Shown one piece after another: positions 10,601-25,060 of a stretch of DNA of 64,000 bases. The DNA is taken from the NCBI GenBank assembly GCA_036172665.1, contig JAYKNF010000054.1:62001-126000 (forward strand), read 5' to 3'. Numbering within the stretch: the stretch's first letter is position 1; each line of letters opens with the position of its first letter. Source of the stretch: Prosopocoilus inquinatus. Lineage: Eukaryota > Arthropoda > Insecta > Coleoptera > Lucanidae. The notes under the pieces were generated by a model. The model saw nothing but the letters and a program-made list of their open reading frames with translations. It was not told the origin of the DNA and ran no database searches. A program made the position numbers and the translations under genes.

Positions 10601-12710
10601 TCTCGGACGCAGTAGAAGCTGGAAATAGTTTTGAACGAAACAACACGTATTAGCGTTGTTCCTGTGATGTATCTAAACGATCCTTACTTATCTAACATGT
10701 TATTTGACGTTTGGATGGACTCCAGTAAGTCTGATGTGAGATACAAAGTTTTTGGACGCAGCAGGAGCTGGAAATAGTTTTAAACGAAACAACACGTATT
10801 AGCGTTGTTCCTGTACTGTATCTAATCGATCCTTACTCATCTATCATGTTATTTGGCGTTTCGATGGACTCCAGTAGCTCTGATGTGAGATACGACGTTT
10901 TCGGACGCAGCAGAAGCTGGAAATAGTTTTAAACGAAACAACACGCATTAGCGTTGTTCCTGTGATGTATCTAATCGATCCTTACTCATCTATCATGTTA
11001 TTTGGCGTTTCGATGGACTCCAGTAACTTTGATGTGAGATACGAAGTTCTCGGACGCAGCTGAACCTGGAAATAGTTTTAAATGAAACAACACGTATTAG
11101 CGTTGTTCCTGTGATGTATCTAATCGATCCTTACTCATCTATCATGTTATTTGGCGTTTCGATGGACTCCAGTAACTCTGATGTGAAATACGACGTTTTC
11201 GGACGGAGCAGAAGCTGGAAATAGTTTTAAATGAAACAACACGCATTAGCGTTGTTCCTGTGATGTATCTAATCGATCCTTACTCATCTATCATGTTATT
11301 TGACGTTTGGATGGATTCCAGTAACTCTGAAGTGAGATACGAAGTTCTCGGACGCAGCTGAAGCTGGAAATAGTTTTAAACGAAACAACACGCATTAGCG
11401 TTGTTCCTGTGATGTATCTAATCGCTCCTTACTCATCTATCATGTTATTTGACGTTTGAATGGACTCCAGTAACTATGATGTGAGATACAAAGTTCTCGG
11501 ACGCAGCAGAAGCTGGAAATAGTTTTGAACGAAACAACACGTATTCGTCTTGTTCCTGTGATGTATCTAATCGATCCTTACTTATCTATCATGTTATTTG
11601 ACGTTTGGATGGACTCCAGTATCTCTGATGTGAGATACGAAATTTTCGGACGCAGCAGAAGCTGGAAATAGTTTTATACGAAACAACACGCATTAGCGTT
11701 GTTCCTGTGATGTAGCTAAACGATCCTTACTTATCTAACATGTTATTTGACGTTTGGATGGACTCCAGTAAGTCTGATGTGAGATACAAAGTTTTTGGAC
11801 GCAGCAGGAGCTGGAAATTGTTTTAAACGAAACAACACGTATTAGCGTTGTTCCTGTGATGTATCTAATCGATCCTTACTCATCTATCATGTTATTTGAC
11901 GTTTGGATGGACTCCAGTATCTCTGATGTGAGATACGAAATTTTCGGACGCAGCAGAAGCTGGAAATAGTTTTTAACGAAACAACACGTATTAGTGTTGT
12001 TCCTGTGATGTATCTAATCGATCCTTACTTATCTAACATGTTATTTGATGTTTGGATGGACTCCAGTAACTTTGATGTGAGATACGACGTTTTCGGACGC
12101 AGCAGATGCTGGAAATAATTTTAAAGGAAACAACACGCATTAGCGTTGTTCCTGTTATGTATCTAATCGATCCTTACTCATCTGACATGTTATTTGGCGT
12201 TTCGATGGACTCCAGTAACTTTGATGTGAGATACGAAGTTCTCGGACGCAGCTGAAGCTGGAAATAGTTTTAAATGAAACAACACGTATTAGCGTTGTTC
12301 CTGTGATGTATCTAATCGATCCTTACTCATCTATCATGTTATTTGACGTTTGGATGACCTCCAGTAACTCTGATGTGAGATACGAAATTATCGGACGCAG
12401 CAGAAGCTGGAAATAGTTTTAAACGAAACACGCATTAGCGTTGTTCCTGTTATGTATCTAATCGATCCTTACTCATCTAACATGTTATTTGACGTTTCGA
12501 TGGACTCTAGTAACTCTGATGTGAGATACGAAGTTTTTGGACGCAGCAGGAGCTGGAAATAGTATTAAACGAAACAACACGTATTAGCGTTGTTCCTGTG
12601 ATGTATCTAATCGATCCTTACTCATCTATCATGTTATTTGACGTTTGGATGGACTCCAGTATCTCTGATGTGAGATACGAAATTTTCGGACGCAGCAGAA
12701 GCTGGAAATA
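7634..12710 (+). repeat. 34-monomer higher-order repeat, copy 2 (5,077 bp)
   Basis: This is a tandem copy of 2,706-7,633 with one extra monomer inserted around 10,140-10,300. The extra unit carries the CGATGGACTATAG variant and resembles the neighbouring unit near 9,670, so it was probably gained by in-register exchange. All markers right of it are offset by 5,077 from copy 1. The original right flank of the unit continues after about 12,710 with a GTTTTTAACG variant. Confidence 0.8.
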
Positions 12711-13380
12711 GTTTTTAACGAAACAACACGCATTAGCGTTGTTCCTGTGATGTATCTAAACGATCCTTACTTATCTAACATGTTATTTGACGTTTGGATG
12801 GACTCCAGTAAGTCTGATGTGAGATACAAAGTTTTTGGACGCAGCAGGAGCTGGAAATAGTTTTAAACGAAACAACACGTATTAGCGTTGTTCCTGTGAT
12901 GTATCTAATCGATCCTTACTTATCTAACATGTTATTTGTTGTTTGGATGGACTCCAGTAACTTTGATGTGAGATACGACGTTTTCGGACGCAGCAGATGC
13001 TGGAAATAGTTTTAAACGAAACAACACGTATTACAGTTGTTCCTGTTATGTATCTAATCGATCCTTACTCATCTATCATGTTATTTGACGTTTGAATGGA
13101 CTCCAGTAACTCTGATGTGAGATACAAAGTTCTCGGACGCAGCAGAAGCTGGAAATAGTTTTGAACGAAACACCACGTATTCGTCTTGTTCCTGTGATGT
13201 ATCTAATCGATCCTTACTTATCTATCATGTTATTTGACGTTTGGATGGACACCAGTAACTCTGATGTGAGATACGAAATTATCGGACGCAGCAGAAGCTG
13301 GAAATAGTTTTAAATGAAACAACACGCATTAGCGTTGTTCCTGTGATGTATCTAATCGATCCTTACTCATCTATCATGTT
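12711..13380 (+). repeat. Monomers linking two HOR domains
   Basis: These monomers resemble the 8,841-9,400 stretch. The GTTTTTAACG variant at 8,841 recurs at 12,712, which is 26 monomers minus the 3-base deletion. The TTGTTG variant follows in both. A unique ATTACAGTTG change lies near 13,032. I see no further structure here. Confidence 0.6.
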
Positions 13381-16300
13381 ATTTGACGTTTGGATGGACT
13401 CCAGTAACTCTGAAGTGAGATACGAAGTTCTCGGACGCAGCTGAAGCTGGAAATAGTTTTAAACGAAACAACACGCATTAGCGTTGTTCCTGTGATGTAT
13501 CTAATCGATCCTTACTCATCTATCATATTATTTGACGTTTGGATGACCTCCAGTAACTCTGATGTGAGATACGAAATTATCGGACACAGCAGAAGCTGGA
13601 AATAGTTTTAAATGAAACAACACGCATTAGCGTTGTTCCTGTGATGTATCTAATCGATCCTTACTCATCTATCATGTTATTTGACGTTTCGATGGACTCT
13701 AGTAACTCTGATGTGAGATACGAAGTTTTTGGACGCAGCAGGAGCTAGAAATAGTTTTAATCGAAACAACACGTATTAGCGTTGTTCCTGTGCTGTATCT
13801 AATCTATCCTTACTTATCTATCATGTTATTTGGCGTTTCGATGGACTCCAGTAACTCTGATGTGAGATACGACGTTCTCGGACGCAGCTGAAGCTGGAAA
13901 TAGTTTTAAATGAAACAACACGTATTAGCGTTGTTCCTGTGATGTATCTAATCGATTATTTCTCATCTATCATGTTATTTGGCGTTTCGATGGACTCCAG
14001 TAGCTCTGATGTGAGATACGACGTTTTCGGACGCAGCAGAAGCTGGAAATAGTTTTAAATGAAACATCACGCATTAGCGTTGTTCCTGTGATGTATCTAA
14101 ACGATCCTTACTTATCTAACATGTTATTTGACGTTTGGATGGACTCCAGTAAGTCTGATGTGAGATACGAAATTATCGGACGCAGCAGAAGCTGGAAATA
14201 GTTTTAAACGAAACAACACGTATTAGCGTTGTTCCTGTGATGTATCTATTCGATCCTTACTCATCTATCATGTTATTTGACGTTTGGATGGACTCCAGTA
14301 ACTCTGATGTGAGATAGAAAGTTTTTGAACGCAGCAGAAGCTGGAAATAGTTTTGAACGAAACAACACGTATTAGCGTTGTTCCTGTGATGTATCTAATC
14401 GATCCTTACTTAGCTACTATGTTATTTGACGTTTCGATGGACTCCAGTAACTATAATGTGAGATACGAAATTTTCGGACGCAGCAGCAGCTGGAAATAGT
14501 TTTAAACGAAACAACACATATTAGCGTTGTTCCTGTGATGTAACTAATCGATCCTTACTCATCTATCATGTTATTTGACGTTTCGATGGACTCTAGTAAC
14601 TCTGATTTGAGATACGAAGTTTTTGGACGCAGCAGGAGCTGGAAATAGTTTTAAACGAAACAACACGTATTAGCGTTGTTCCTGTGATGTATCTAATCGA
14701 TCCTTACTCATCTATCATGTTATTTGACGTTTGGATGGACTCCAGTATCTCTGATGTGAGATACGAAATTTTCGGACGCAGCAGAAGCTGGAAATAGTTT
14801 TAAACGAAACAACACGCATTAGCGTTGTTCCTGTGATGTATTTAAACAATCCTTACTTATCTAACATGTTATTTGACGTTTGGATGGACTCCAGTAAGTC
14901 TGATGTGAGATACAAAGTTTTTGGACGCAGCAGGAGCTGGAAATAGTTTTAAACGAAACAACACGTATTAGCGTTGTTCCTGAGCTGTATCTAATCGATC
15001 CTTACTCATTTATCATGTTATTTGGCGTTTCGATGGACTCCAGTAGCTCTGATGTGAGACACGACGTTTTCGGACGCAGCAGAAGCTGGAAATAGTTTTG
15101 AACGAAACAACACGTATTCGTCTTGTTCCTGTGATGTATCTAATCGATCCTTACTTATCTATCATGTTATTTGACGTTTGGATGGACACCAGTAACTCTG
15201 ATGTGAGATACGAAGTTCTCGGACGCAGCTGAAGCTGGAAATAGTTTTAAAGGAAACAACACGTATTAGCGTCGTTCCTGTGCTATATCTAATCGATACT
15301 TACTCATCTATCATGTTATTTGACGTTTGGATGACCTCCAGTAACTCTGATGTGAGATACGAAATTATCGGACGCAGCAGAAGCTGGAAATAGTTTTAAA
15401 TAAAACAACACGCATTAGCGTTGTTCCTGCGCTGTATCTAATCGATCCTTACTCATTTATCATGTTATTTGGCGTTTCGATGGACTCCAGTAGCTCTGAT
15501 GTGAGATACGACGTTTTCGGACGCAGCAGAAGCTGGAAATAGTTTTAAACGAAACAACACGCTTTAGCGTTGTTCCTGTGATGTATCTAATCGATCCTTA
15601 CTCATCTATCATATTATTTGACGTTTGGATGACCTCCAGTAACTCTGATGTGAGATACGAAATTATCGGACGCAGCAGAAGCTGGAAATAGTTTTAAATG
15701 AAACAACACGCATTAGCGTTGTTCCTGTGATGTATCTAATCGATCCTTACTCATCTATCATGTTATTTGACGTTTCGATGGACTCTAGTAACTCTGATGT
15801 GAGATACGAAGTTTTTGGACGCAGCAGGAGCTAGAAATAGTTTTAATCGAAACAACACGTATTAGCGTTGTTCCTGTGCTGTATCTAATCGATCCTTACT
15901 TATCTATCATGTTATTTGGCGTTTCGATGGACTCCAGTAGCTCTGATGTGAGATACGACGTTTCGGACGCAGCAGAAGCTGGAAATAGTTTTAAATGAAA
16001 CAACACGTATTAGCGTTGTTCCTGTGATGTATCTATTCGATCCTTACTCATCTATCATGTTAATTGACGTTTGGATGGACTCCAGTAACTCTGATGTGAG
16101 ATACAAAGTTTTTGAACGCAGCAGAAGCTGGAAATAGTTTTGAACGAACTAACACGTATTAGCGTTGTTCCTGCGATGTATCTAATCGATCCTTACTGAG
16201 CTACTATGTTATTTGACGTTTCGATGGACTCCAGTAACTATAATGTGAGATACGAAATCTTCGGACGCAGCAGCAGCTGGAAATAGTTTTAAACGAAACA

Positions 16301-18590
16301 ACACATATTAGCGTTGTTCCTGTGATGTAACTAATCGATCCTTACTCATCTATCATGTTATTTGACGTTTGGACGGACTCCAGTAACTCTGATGAGAGAT
16401 ACGACGTTTTCGGACGCAGCAGAAGCTGGAAATAGTTTTAAACGAAACAACACGCATTAGCGTTGTTCCTGTGATGTATCTAATCGATCCTTACTCATCT
16501 AAAATGTTATTTGGCGTTTCGATGGACTCCAGTAACTTTGATGTGAGATACGAAGTTCTCGGACGCAGCTGAAGCTGGAAATAGTTTTGAACGAAACAAC
16601 ACGTATTAGCGTTGTTCCTGTGATGTATCTAAACGATCCTTATTTATCTAACATGTTATTTGAAGTTTGGATGGACTCCAGTAAGTCTGATGTGAGATAC
16701 AAAGTTTTTGGACGCAGCAGGAGCTGGAAATAGTTTTAAACGAAACAACACTTATTAGCGTTGTTCCTGTGATGTATCTAATCGATCCTTACTTATCTAA
16801 CATGTTATTTGTTGTTTGGATGGACTCCAGTAACTTTGATGTGAGATACGACGTTTTCGGACGCAGCAGATGCTGGAAATAGTTTTAAACGAAACAACAC
16901 GTATTAGCGTTGTTCCTGTTATGTATCTAATCGATCCTTACTCATCTATCATGTTATTTGACGTTTGAATGGACTCCAGTAACTCTGATGTGAGATACAA
17001 AGTTCTCGGACGCAGCAGAAGCTGGAAATAGTTTTGAACGAAACAACACGTATTCGTCTTGTTCCTGTGATGTATCTAATCGATCCTTACTTATCTATCA
17101 TGTTATTTGACGTTTGGATGGACACCAGTAACTCTGATGTGAGATACGAAATTATCGGACGCAGCAGAAGCTGGAAATAGTTTTAAATGAAACAACACGC
17201 ATTAGCGTTGTTCCTGTGATGTATCTAATCGATCCTTACTCATCTATCATGTTATTTGACGTTTGGATGGACTCCAGTAACTCTGAAGTGAGATACGAAG
17301 TTCTCGGACGCAGCTGAAGCTTGAAATAGTTTTAAACGAAATAACACGCATTAGCGTTGTTCCTGTGATGTATCTAATCGATCCTTACTCATCTATCATA
17401 TTATTTGACGTTTGGATGACCTCCAGTAACTCTGATGTGAGATACGAAATTATCGGACGCAGCAGAAGCTGGAAATAGTTTTAAATGAAACAACACGCAT
17501 TAGCGTTGTTAGTGTGATGTATCTAATCGATCCTTACTTATCTATCATGTTATTTGACGTTTCGATGGACTCTAGTAACTCTGATGTGAGATACGAAGTT
17601 TTTGGACGCAGCAGGAGCTAGAAATAGTTTTAATCGAAACAACACGTATTAGCGTTGTTCCTGTGCTGTATCTAATCGATCCTTACTTATCTATCATGTT
17701 ATTTGGCGTTTCGATGGACTCCAGTAACTCTGATGTGAGATACGACGTTCTCGGACGCAGCTGAAGCTGGAAATAGTTTTAAATGAAACAACACGTATTA
17801 TCGTTGTTCCTGTGATGTATCTAATCGATCCTTACTCATCTATCATGTTATTTGGCGTTTCGATGGACTCCAGTAGCTCTGATGTCAGATACGACGTTTT
17901 CGGACGCAGCAGAATTTGGAAATAGTTTTAAATGAAACAACACGCATTAGCGTTGTTCCTGTGATGTATCTAAACGATCCTTACTTATCTATCATGTTAT
18001 TTGAAGTTTCGATGCACTCCAGTAACTCTGATGTGAGATACGAAGTTCTCGGACGCAGCAGAAGCTGGAAATAGTTTTAAACGAAACAACACGTATTAGC
18101 GTTGTTCCTGTGATGTATCTATTCGATCCTTACTCATCTATCATGTTATTTGACGTTTGGAAGGACTCCAGTAACTATGATGTGAGATACAAAGTTTTTG
18201 AACGCAGCAGAAGCTGGAAATAGTTTTAAACGAAACAACACGTATTAGCGTTGTTCCTGTGCTGTATCTAATCGATCCTTACTCATCTAACATGTTATTT
18301 GGCGTTTCGATGGACTCCAGTAACTTTGATGTGAGATACGAAGTTCTCGGACGCAGCTGAAGCTGGAAATAGTTTTGAACGAAACAACACGTATTAACGT
18401 TGTTCCTGTGATGTATCTAATGGATCCTTACTTAGCTACTATGTTATTTGACGTTTCGATGGACTCCAGTAACTATAATGTGAGATACGAAATTTTCGGA
18501 CGCAGCAGCAGCTGGAAATAGTTTTAAATGAAACAACACATATTAGCGTTGTTCCTGTGATGTAACTAATCGATCCTTACTCATCTATCA
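13380..18590 (+). repeat. 35-monomer higher-order repeat, copy 1
   Basis: CGGACACAGC at 13,581 and 18,795, and ATCGATTATT at 13,951 and 19,165, are 5,214 apart (35 monomers minus one base). The missing base is a T deleted in CGACGTTTCGG near 15,960, giving a 148-bp monomer. Further right the offset to copy 2 rises to 5,363, then 5,662, then 5,811. The last part (about 17.1-18.6 kb) has no partner in copy 2 but matches about 30.7-32.2 kb through the GAATTTGG variant at 17,912. Confidence 0.7.
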
Positions 18591-21500
18591 TGTTATTTGA
18601 CGTTTGGATGGACTCCAGTAACTCTGAAGTGAGATACGAAGTTCTCGGACGCAGCTGAAGCTGGAAATAGTTTTAAACGAAACAACACGCATTAGCGTTG
18701 TTCCTGTGATGTATCTAATCGATCCTTACTCATCTATCATATTATTTGACGTTTGGATGACCTCCAGTAACTCTGATGTGAGATACGAAATTATCGGACA
18801 CAGCAGAAGCTGGAAATAGTTTTAAATGAAACAACACGCATTAGCGTTGTTCCTGTGATGTATCTAATCGATCCTTACTCATCTATCATGTTATTTGACG
18901 TTTCGATGGACTCTAGTAACTCTGATGTGAGATACGAAGTTTTTGGACGCAGCAGGAGCTAGAAATAGTTTTAATCGAAACAACACGTATTAGCGTTGTT
19001 CCTGTGCTGTATCTAATCGATCCTTACTTATCTATCATGTTATTTGGCGTTTCGATGGACTCCAGTAACTCTGATGTGAGATACGACGTTCTCGGACGCA
19101 GCTGAAGCTGGAAATAGTTTTAAATGAAACAACACGTATTAGCGTTGTTCCTGTGATGTATCTAATCGATTATTTCTCATATATCATGTTATTTGGCGTT
19201 TCGATGGACTCCAGTAGCTCTGATGTGAGATACGACGTTTTCGGACGCAGCAGAAGCTGGGAATAGTTTTAAATGAAACATCACGCATTAGCGTTGTTCC
19301 TGTGATGTATCTAAACGATCCTTACTTATCTAACATGTTATTTGACGTTTGGATGGACTCCAGTAAGTCTGATGTGAGATACAAAGTTTTTTGACGCAGC
19401 AGGAGCTAGAAATAGTTTTAATCGAAACAACACGTATTAGCGTTGTTCCTGTGCTGTATCTAATCGATCCTTACTTATCTATCATGTTATTTGATGTTTC
19501 GATGCACTCCAGTAACTCTGATGTGAGATACGAAGTTTTCGGACGCAGCAGAAGCTGGAAATAGTTTTAAACGAAACAACACGTATTAGCGTTGTTCCTG
19601 TGATGTATCTATTCGATCCTTACTCATCTATCATGTTATTTGACGTTTGGATGGATTCCAGTAGCTCTGATGTGAGATACAAAGTTTTTGAACGCAGCAG
19701 AAGCTGGAAATAGTTTTGAACGAAACAACACGTATTAGCGTTGTTCCTGCGATGTATCTAATCGATCCTTACTTAGCTACTATGTTATTTGACGTTTCGA
19801 TGGACTCCAGTAACTATAATGTGAGATACGAAATTTTCGGACGCAGCAGCAGCTGGAAATAGTTTTAAACGAAACAACACATATTAGCGTTGTTCCTGTG
19901 ATGTAACTAATCGATCCTTACTCATCTATCATGTTATTTGACGTTTCGATGGACTCTAGTAACTCTGATTTGAGATACGAAGTTTTTGGACGCAGCAGGA
20001 GCTGGAAATAGTTTTAAACGAAACAACACGTATTAGCGTTGTTCCTGTGATGTATCTAATCGATCCTTACTCATCTATCATGTTATTTGACGTTTGGATG
20101 GACTCCAGTATCTCTGATGTGAGATACGAAATTTTCGGACGCAGCAGAAGCTGGAAATAGTTTTAAACGAAACAACACGCATTAGCGTTGTTCCTGTGAT
20201 GTATCTAAACAATCCTTACTTATCTAACATGTTATTTGACGTTTGGATGGACTACAGTAAGTCTGATGTGAGATACAAAGTTTTTGGACGCAACAGGAGC
20301 TGGAAATAGTTTTAAACGAAACAACACGTATTAGCGTTGTTCCTGAGCTGTATCTAATCGATCCTTACTCATTTATCATGTTATTTGGCGTTTCGATGGA
20401 CTCCAGTAGCTCTGATGTGAGATACGACGTTTTCGGACGCAGCAGAAGCTGGAAATAGTTTTGAACGAAACAACACGTATTCGTCTTGTTCCTGTGATGT
20501 ATCTAATCGATCCTTACTTATCTATCATGTTATTTGACGTTTGGATGGACACCAGTAACTCTGATGTGAGATACGAAGTTCTCGGACGCAGCTGAAGCTG
20601 GAAATAGTTTTAAAGGAAACAACACGTATTAGCGTCGTTCCTGTGCTATATCTAATCGATACTTACTCATCTATCATGTTATTTGACGTTTGGATGACCT
20701 CCAGTAACTCTGATGTGAGATACGAAATTATCGGACGCAGCAGAAGCTGGAAATAGTTTTAAATGAAACAACACGCATTAGCGTTGTTCCTGAGCTGTAT
20801 CTAATCGATCCTTACTCATTTATCATGTTATTTGGCGTTTCGATGGACTCCAGTAGCTCTGATGTGAGATACGACGTTTTCGGACGCAGCAGAAGCTGGA
20901 AATAGTTTTAAACGAAACAACACGCATTAGCGTTGTTCCTGTGATGTATCTAATCGATCCTTACTCATCTATCATATTATTTGACGTTTGGATGACCTCC
21001 AGTAACTCTGATGTGAGATACGAAATTATCGGACGCAGCAGAAGCTGGAAATAGTTTTAAATGAAACAACACGCATTAGCGTTGTTCCTGTGATGTATCT
21101 AATCGATCCTTACTCATCTATCATGGTATTTGACGTTTCGATGGACTCTAGTAACTCTGATGTGAGATACGAAGTTTTTGGACGCAGCAGGACCTATAAA
21201 TAGTTTTAATCGAAACAACACGTATTAGCGTTGTTCCTGTGCTGTATCTAATCGATCCTTACTTATCTATCATGTTATTTGGCGTTTCGATGGACTCCAG
21301 TAGCTCTGATGTGAGATACGACGTTTTCGGACGCAGCAGAAGCTGGAAATAGTTTTAAATGAAACAACACGCATTAGCGTTGTTCCTGTGATGTATCTAA
21401 ACGATCCTTACTTATCTAACATGTTATTTGACGTTTGGATGGACTCCAGTAAGTCTGATGTGAGATACAAAGTTTTTGGACGCAGCAGGAGCTAGAAATA

Positions 21501-22900
21501 GTTTTAATCGAAACAACACGTATTAGCGTTGTTCCTGTGCTGTATCTAATCGATCCTTACTTATCTATCATGTTATTTGACGTTTCGATGCACTCCAGTA
21601 ACTCTGATGTGAGATACGAAGTTTTCGGACGCAGCAGAAGCTGGAAACAGTTTTAAACGAAACAACACGTATTAGCGTTGTTCCTGTGATGTATCTATTC
21701 GATCCTTACTCATCTATCATGTTATTTGACGTTTGGATGGACTCCAGTAACTCTGATGTGAGATACAAAGTTTTTGAACGCAGCAGAAGCTGGAAATAGT
21801 TTTGAACGAAACAACACGTATTAGCGTTGTTCCTGCGATGTATCTAATCGATCCTTACTTAGCTACTATGTTATTTGACGTTTCGATGGACTCCAGTAAC
21901 TATAATGTGAGATACGAAATTTTCGGACGCAGCAGCAGCTGGAAATAGTTTTAAACGAAACAACACATATTAGCGTTGTTCCTGTGATGTAACTAATCGA
22001 TCCTTACTCATCTATCATGTTATTTGACGTTTGGACGGACTCCAGTAACTCTGATGAGAGATACGACGTTTCCGGACGCAGCAGAAGCTGGAAATAGTTT
22101 TAAACGAAACAACACGCATTAGCGTTGTTCCTGTGATGTATCTAATCGATCCTTACTCATCTAACATGTTATTTGGCGTTTCGATGGACTCCAGTAACTT
22201 TGATGTGAGATACGAAGTTCTCGGACGCAGCTGAAGCTGGAAATAGTTTTGAACGAAACAACACGTATTAACGTTGTTCCTGTGATGTATCTAAACGATC
22301 CTTATTTATCTAACATGTTATTTGAAGTTTGGATGGACTCCAGTAAGTCTGATGTGAGATACAAAGTTTTTGGACGCAGCAGGAGCTGGAAATAGTTTTA
22401 AACGAAACAACACGTATTAGCGTTGTTCCTGTGCTGTATCTAATCGATCCTTACTCATCTATCATGTTATTTGGCGTTTCGATGGACTCCAGTAGCTCTG
22501 ATGTGAGATACGACGTTTTCGGACGCAGCAGAAGCTGGAAATAGTTTTTAACGAAACAACACGCATTAGCGTTGTTCCTGTGATGTATCTAAACGATCCT
22601 TACTTATCTAACATGTTATTTGTTGTTTGGATGGACTCCAGTAACTTTGATGTGAGATACGACGTTTTCGGACGCAGCAGATGCTGGAAATAGTTTTAAA
22701 CGAAACAACACGTATTAGCGTTGTTCCTGTTATGTATCTAATCGATCCTTACTCATCTATCATGTTATTTGACGTTTGAATGGACTCCAGTAACTCTGAT
22801 GTGAGATACAAAGTTCTCGGACGCAGCAGAAGCTGGAAATAGTTTTGAACGAAACAACACGTATTCGTCTTGTTCCTGTGATGTATCTAATCGATCCTTA
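18591..22900 (+). repeat. 35-to-39-monomer higher-order repeat, copy 2
   Basis: The offset from copy 1 is 5,214 at 19,165. It is 5,363 at 19,967 (CTGATTTG), 20,211 (AAACAATCC) and 20,634 (GTCGTTCC). It is 5,662 at 21,694 (TCTATTC) and 5,811 at 22,620 (TTGTTG). Each step is one or two whole monomers, so the copy has grown by small in-register insertions. Confidence 0.7.
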
Positions 22901-24470
22901 CTCATCTATCATATTATTTGACGTTTGGATGACCTCCAGTAACTCTGATGTGAGATACGAAATTATCGGACGCAGCAGAAGCTGGAAATAGTTTTAAATG
23001 AAACAACACGCATTAGCGTTGTTCCTGTGCTGTATCTAATCGATCCTTACTTATCTATCATGTTATTTGGCGTTTCGATGGACTCCAGTAACTCTGATGT
23101 GAGATACGACGTTCTCGGACGCAGCTGAAGCTGGAAATAGTTTTAAATGAAACAACACGTATTAGCGTTGTTTCTGTGATGTATCTAATCGATCCTTACT
23201 CATCTATCATGTTATTTGGCGTTTCGATGGACTCCAGTAGCTCTGATGTGAGATACGACGTTTTCGGACGCAGCAGAAGCTGGAAATAGTTTTAAATGAA
23301 ACAACACGCATTAGCGTTGTTTCTGTGATGTATCTAAACGATCCTTACTTATCTAACATGTTATTTGACGTTTGGATGGACTCCAGTAAGTCTAATATGA
23401 GATACAAAGTTTTTGGACGCAGCAGGAGCTAGAAATAGTTTTAATCGAAACAACACGTATTAGCGTTGTTCCTGTGCTGTATCTAATCGATCCTTACTTA
23501 TCTATCATGTTATTTGACGTTTCGATGCACTCCAGTAACTCTGATGTGAGATACGAAGTTTTCGGACGCAGCAGAAGCTGGAAATAGTTTTAAACGAAAC
23601 AACACGTATTAGCGTTGTTCCTGTGATGTATCTATTCGATCCTTACTCATCTATCATGTTAATTGACGTTTGGATGGACTCCAGTAACTCTGATGTGAGA
23701 TACAAAGTTTTTGAACGCAGCAGAAGCTGGAAATAGTTTTGAACGAAACAACACGTATTAGCGTTGTTCCTGCGATGTATCTAATCGATCCTTACTTAGC
23801 TACTATGTTATTTGACGTTTCGATGGACTCCAGTAACTATAATGTGAGATACGAAATTTTCGGACGCAGCAGAAGCTGGAAATAGTTTTAAACGAAACAA
23901 CACATATTAGCGTTGTTCCTGTGATGTAACTAATCGATCCTTACTCATCTATCATGTTATTTGACGTTTTGACGGACTCCAGTAACTCTGATGAGAGATA
24001 CGACGTTTTCGGACGCAGCAGAAGCTGGAAATAGTTTTAAACGAAACAACACGCATTAGCGTTGTTCCTGTGATGTATCTAATCGATCCTTACTCATCTA
24101 ACATGTTATTTGGCGTTTCGATGGACTCCAGTAACTTTGATGTGAGATACGAAGTTCTCGGACGCAGCTGAAGCTGGAAATAGTTTTGAACGAAACAACA
24201 CGTATTAGCGTTGTTCCTGTGATGTATCTAAACGATCCTTATTTATCTAACATGTTACTTGAAGTTTGGATGGACTCCAGTAAGTCTGATGTGAGATACA
24301 AAGTTTTTGGACGCAGCAGGAGCTGGAAATAGTTTTAAACGAAACAACACGTATTAGCGTTGTTCCTGTGCTGTATCTAATCGATCCTTACTCATCTATC
24401 ATGTTATTTAGCGTTTCGATGGACTCCAGTAGCTCTGATGTGAGATACGACGTTTTCGGACGCAGCAGAA
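22901..24470 (+). repeat. Satellite stretch sharing variants with 29.2-30.5 kb
   Basis: GTTTCTG at 23,170 and AATTGACG at 23,661 recur at 29,210 and 29,701, both 6,040 away. That is 40 monomers plus 80 bases, and the 80 extra come from the two aberrant AT-rich junctions lying between. It consists only of ordinary monomers. Confidence 0.65.
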
Positions 24471-25060
24471 GCTGGAAATAGTTTTAAACGAAACAACACG
24501 CATTAGCGTTGTTCCTGTGATGTATCTAATCGATCCTTACTCATCTAACATGTTATTTGGCGTTTCGATGGACTCCAGTAACTTTGATGTGAGATACGAA
24601 GTTTTTGGACGCAGCAGGAGCTGGAAATAGTTTTAAACGAAACAACACGTATTAGCGTTGTTCCTGTGATGTATCTAATCGATCCTTACTCATCTATCAT
24701 GTTATTTGACGTTTGGATGGGCTCCAGTAACTCTGAAGTGAGATACGAAGTTCTCGGACGCAGCTGAAGCTGGAAATAGTTTTAAAGGAAACAACACGTA
24801 TTAGCGTTGTTCCTGTGATGTATCTAATCGATCCTTACTCATCTATCATGTTATTTGGCGTTTCGATGGACTCCAGTAGCTCTGATGTGAGATACGACGT
24901 TTTCGGACGCAGCAGAAGCTGGAAATAGTTTTAAACGAAACAACACGCATTAGCGTTGTTCCTGTGATGTATCTAATCGATACTTACTCATCTATCATGT
25001 TATTTGGCGTTTCGATGGACTCCAGTAACTCTAATATGAGAAACGAAATTTTCGGACGCA
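24470..25060 (+). repeat. 0.6-kb block, left copy (offset 2,424 bp)
   Basis: GGATGGGCTCC (G at 24,721) and AATATGAGAAACG (25,041) recur at 27,145 and 27,465, both 2,424 away. This is a different offset from the adjacent 2,722-bp duplication, so the two repeats are separate blocks of a mosaic. Confidence 0.65.
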
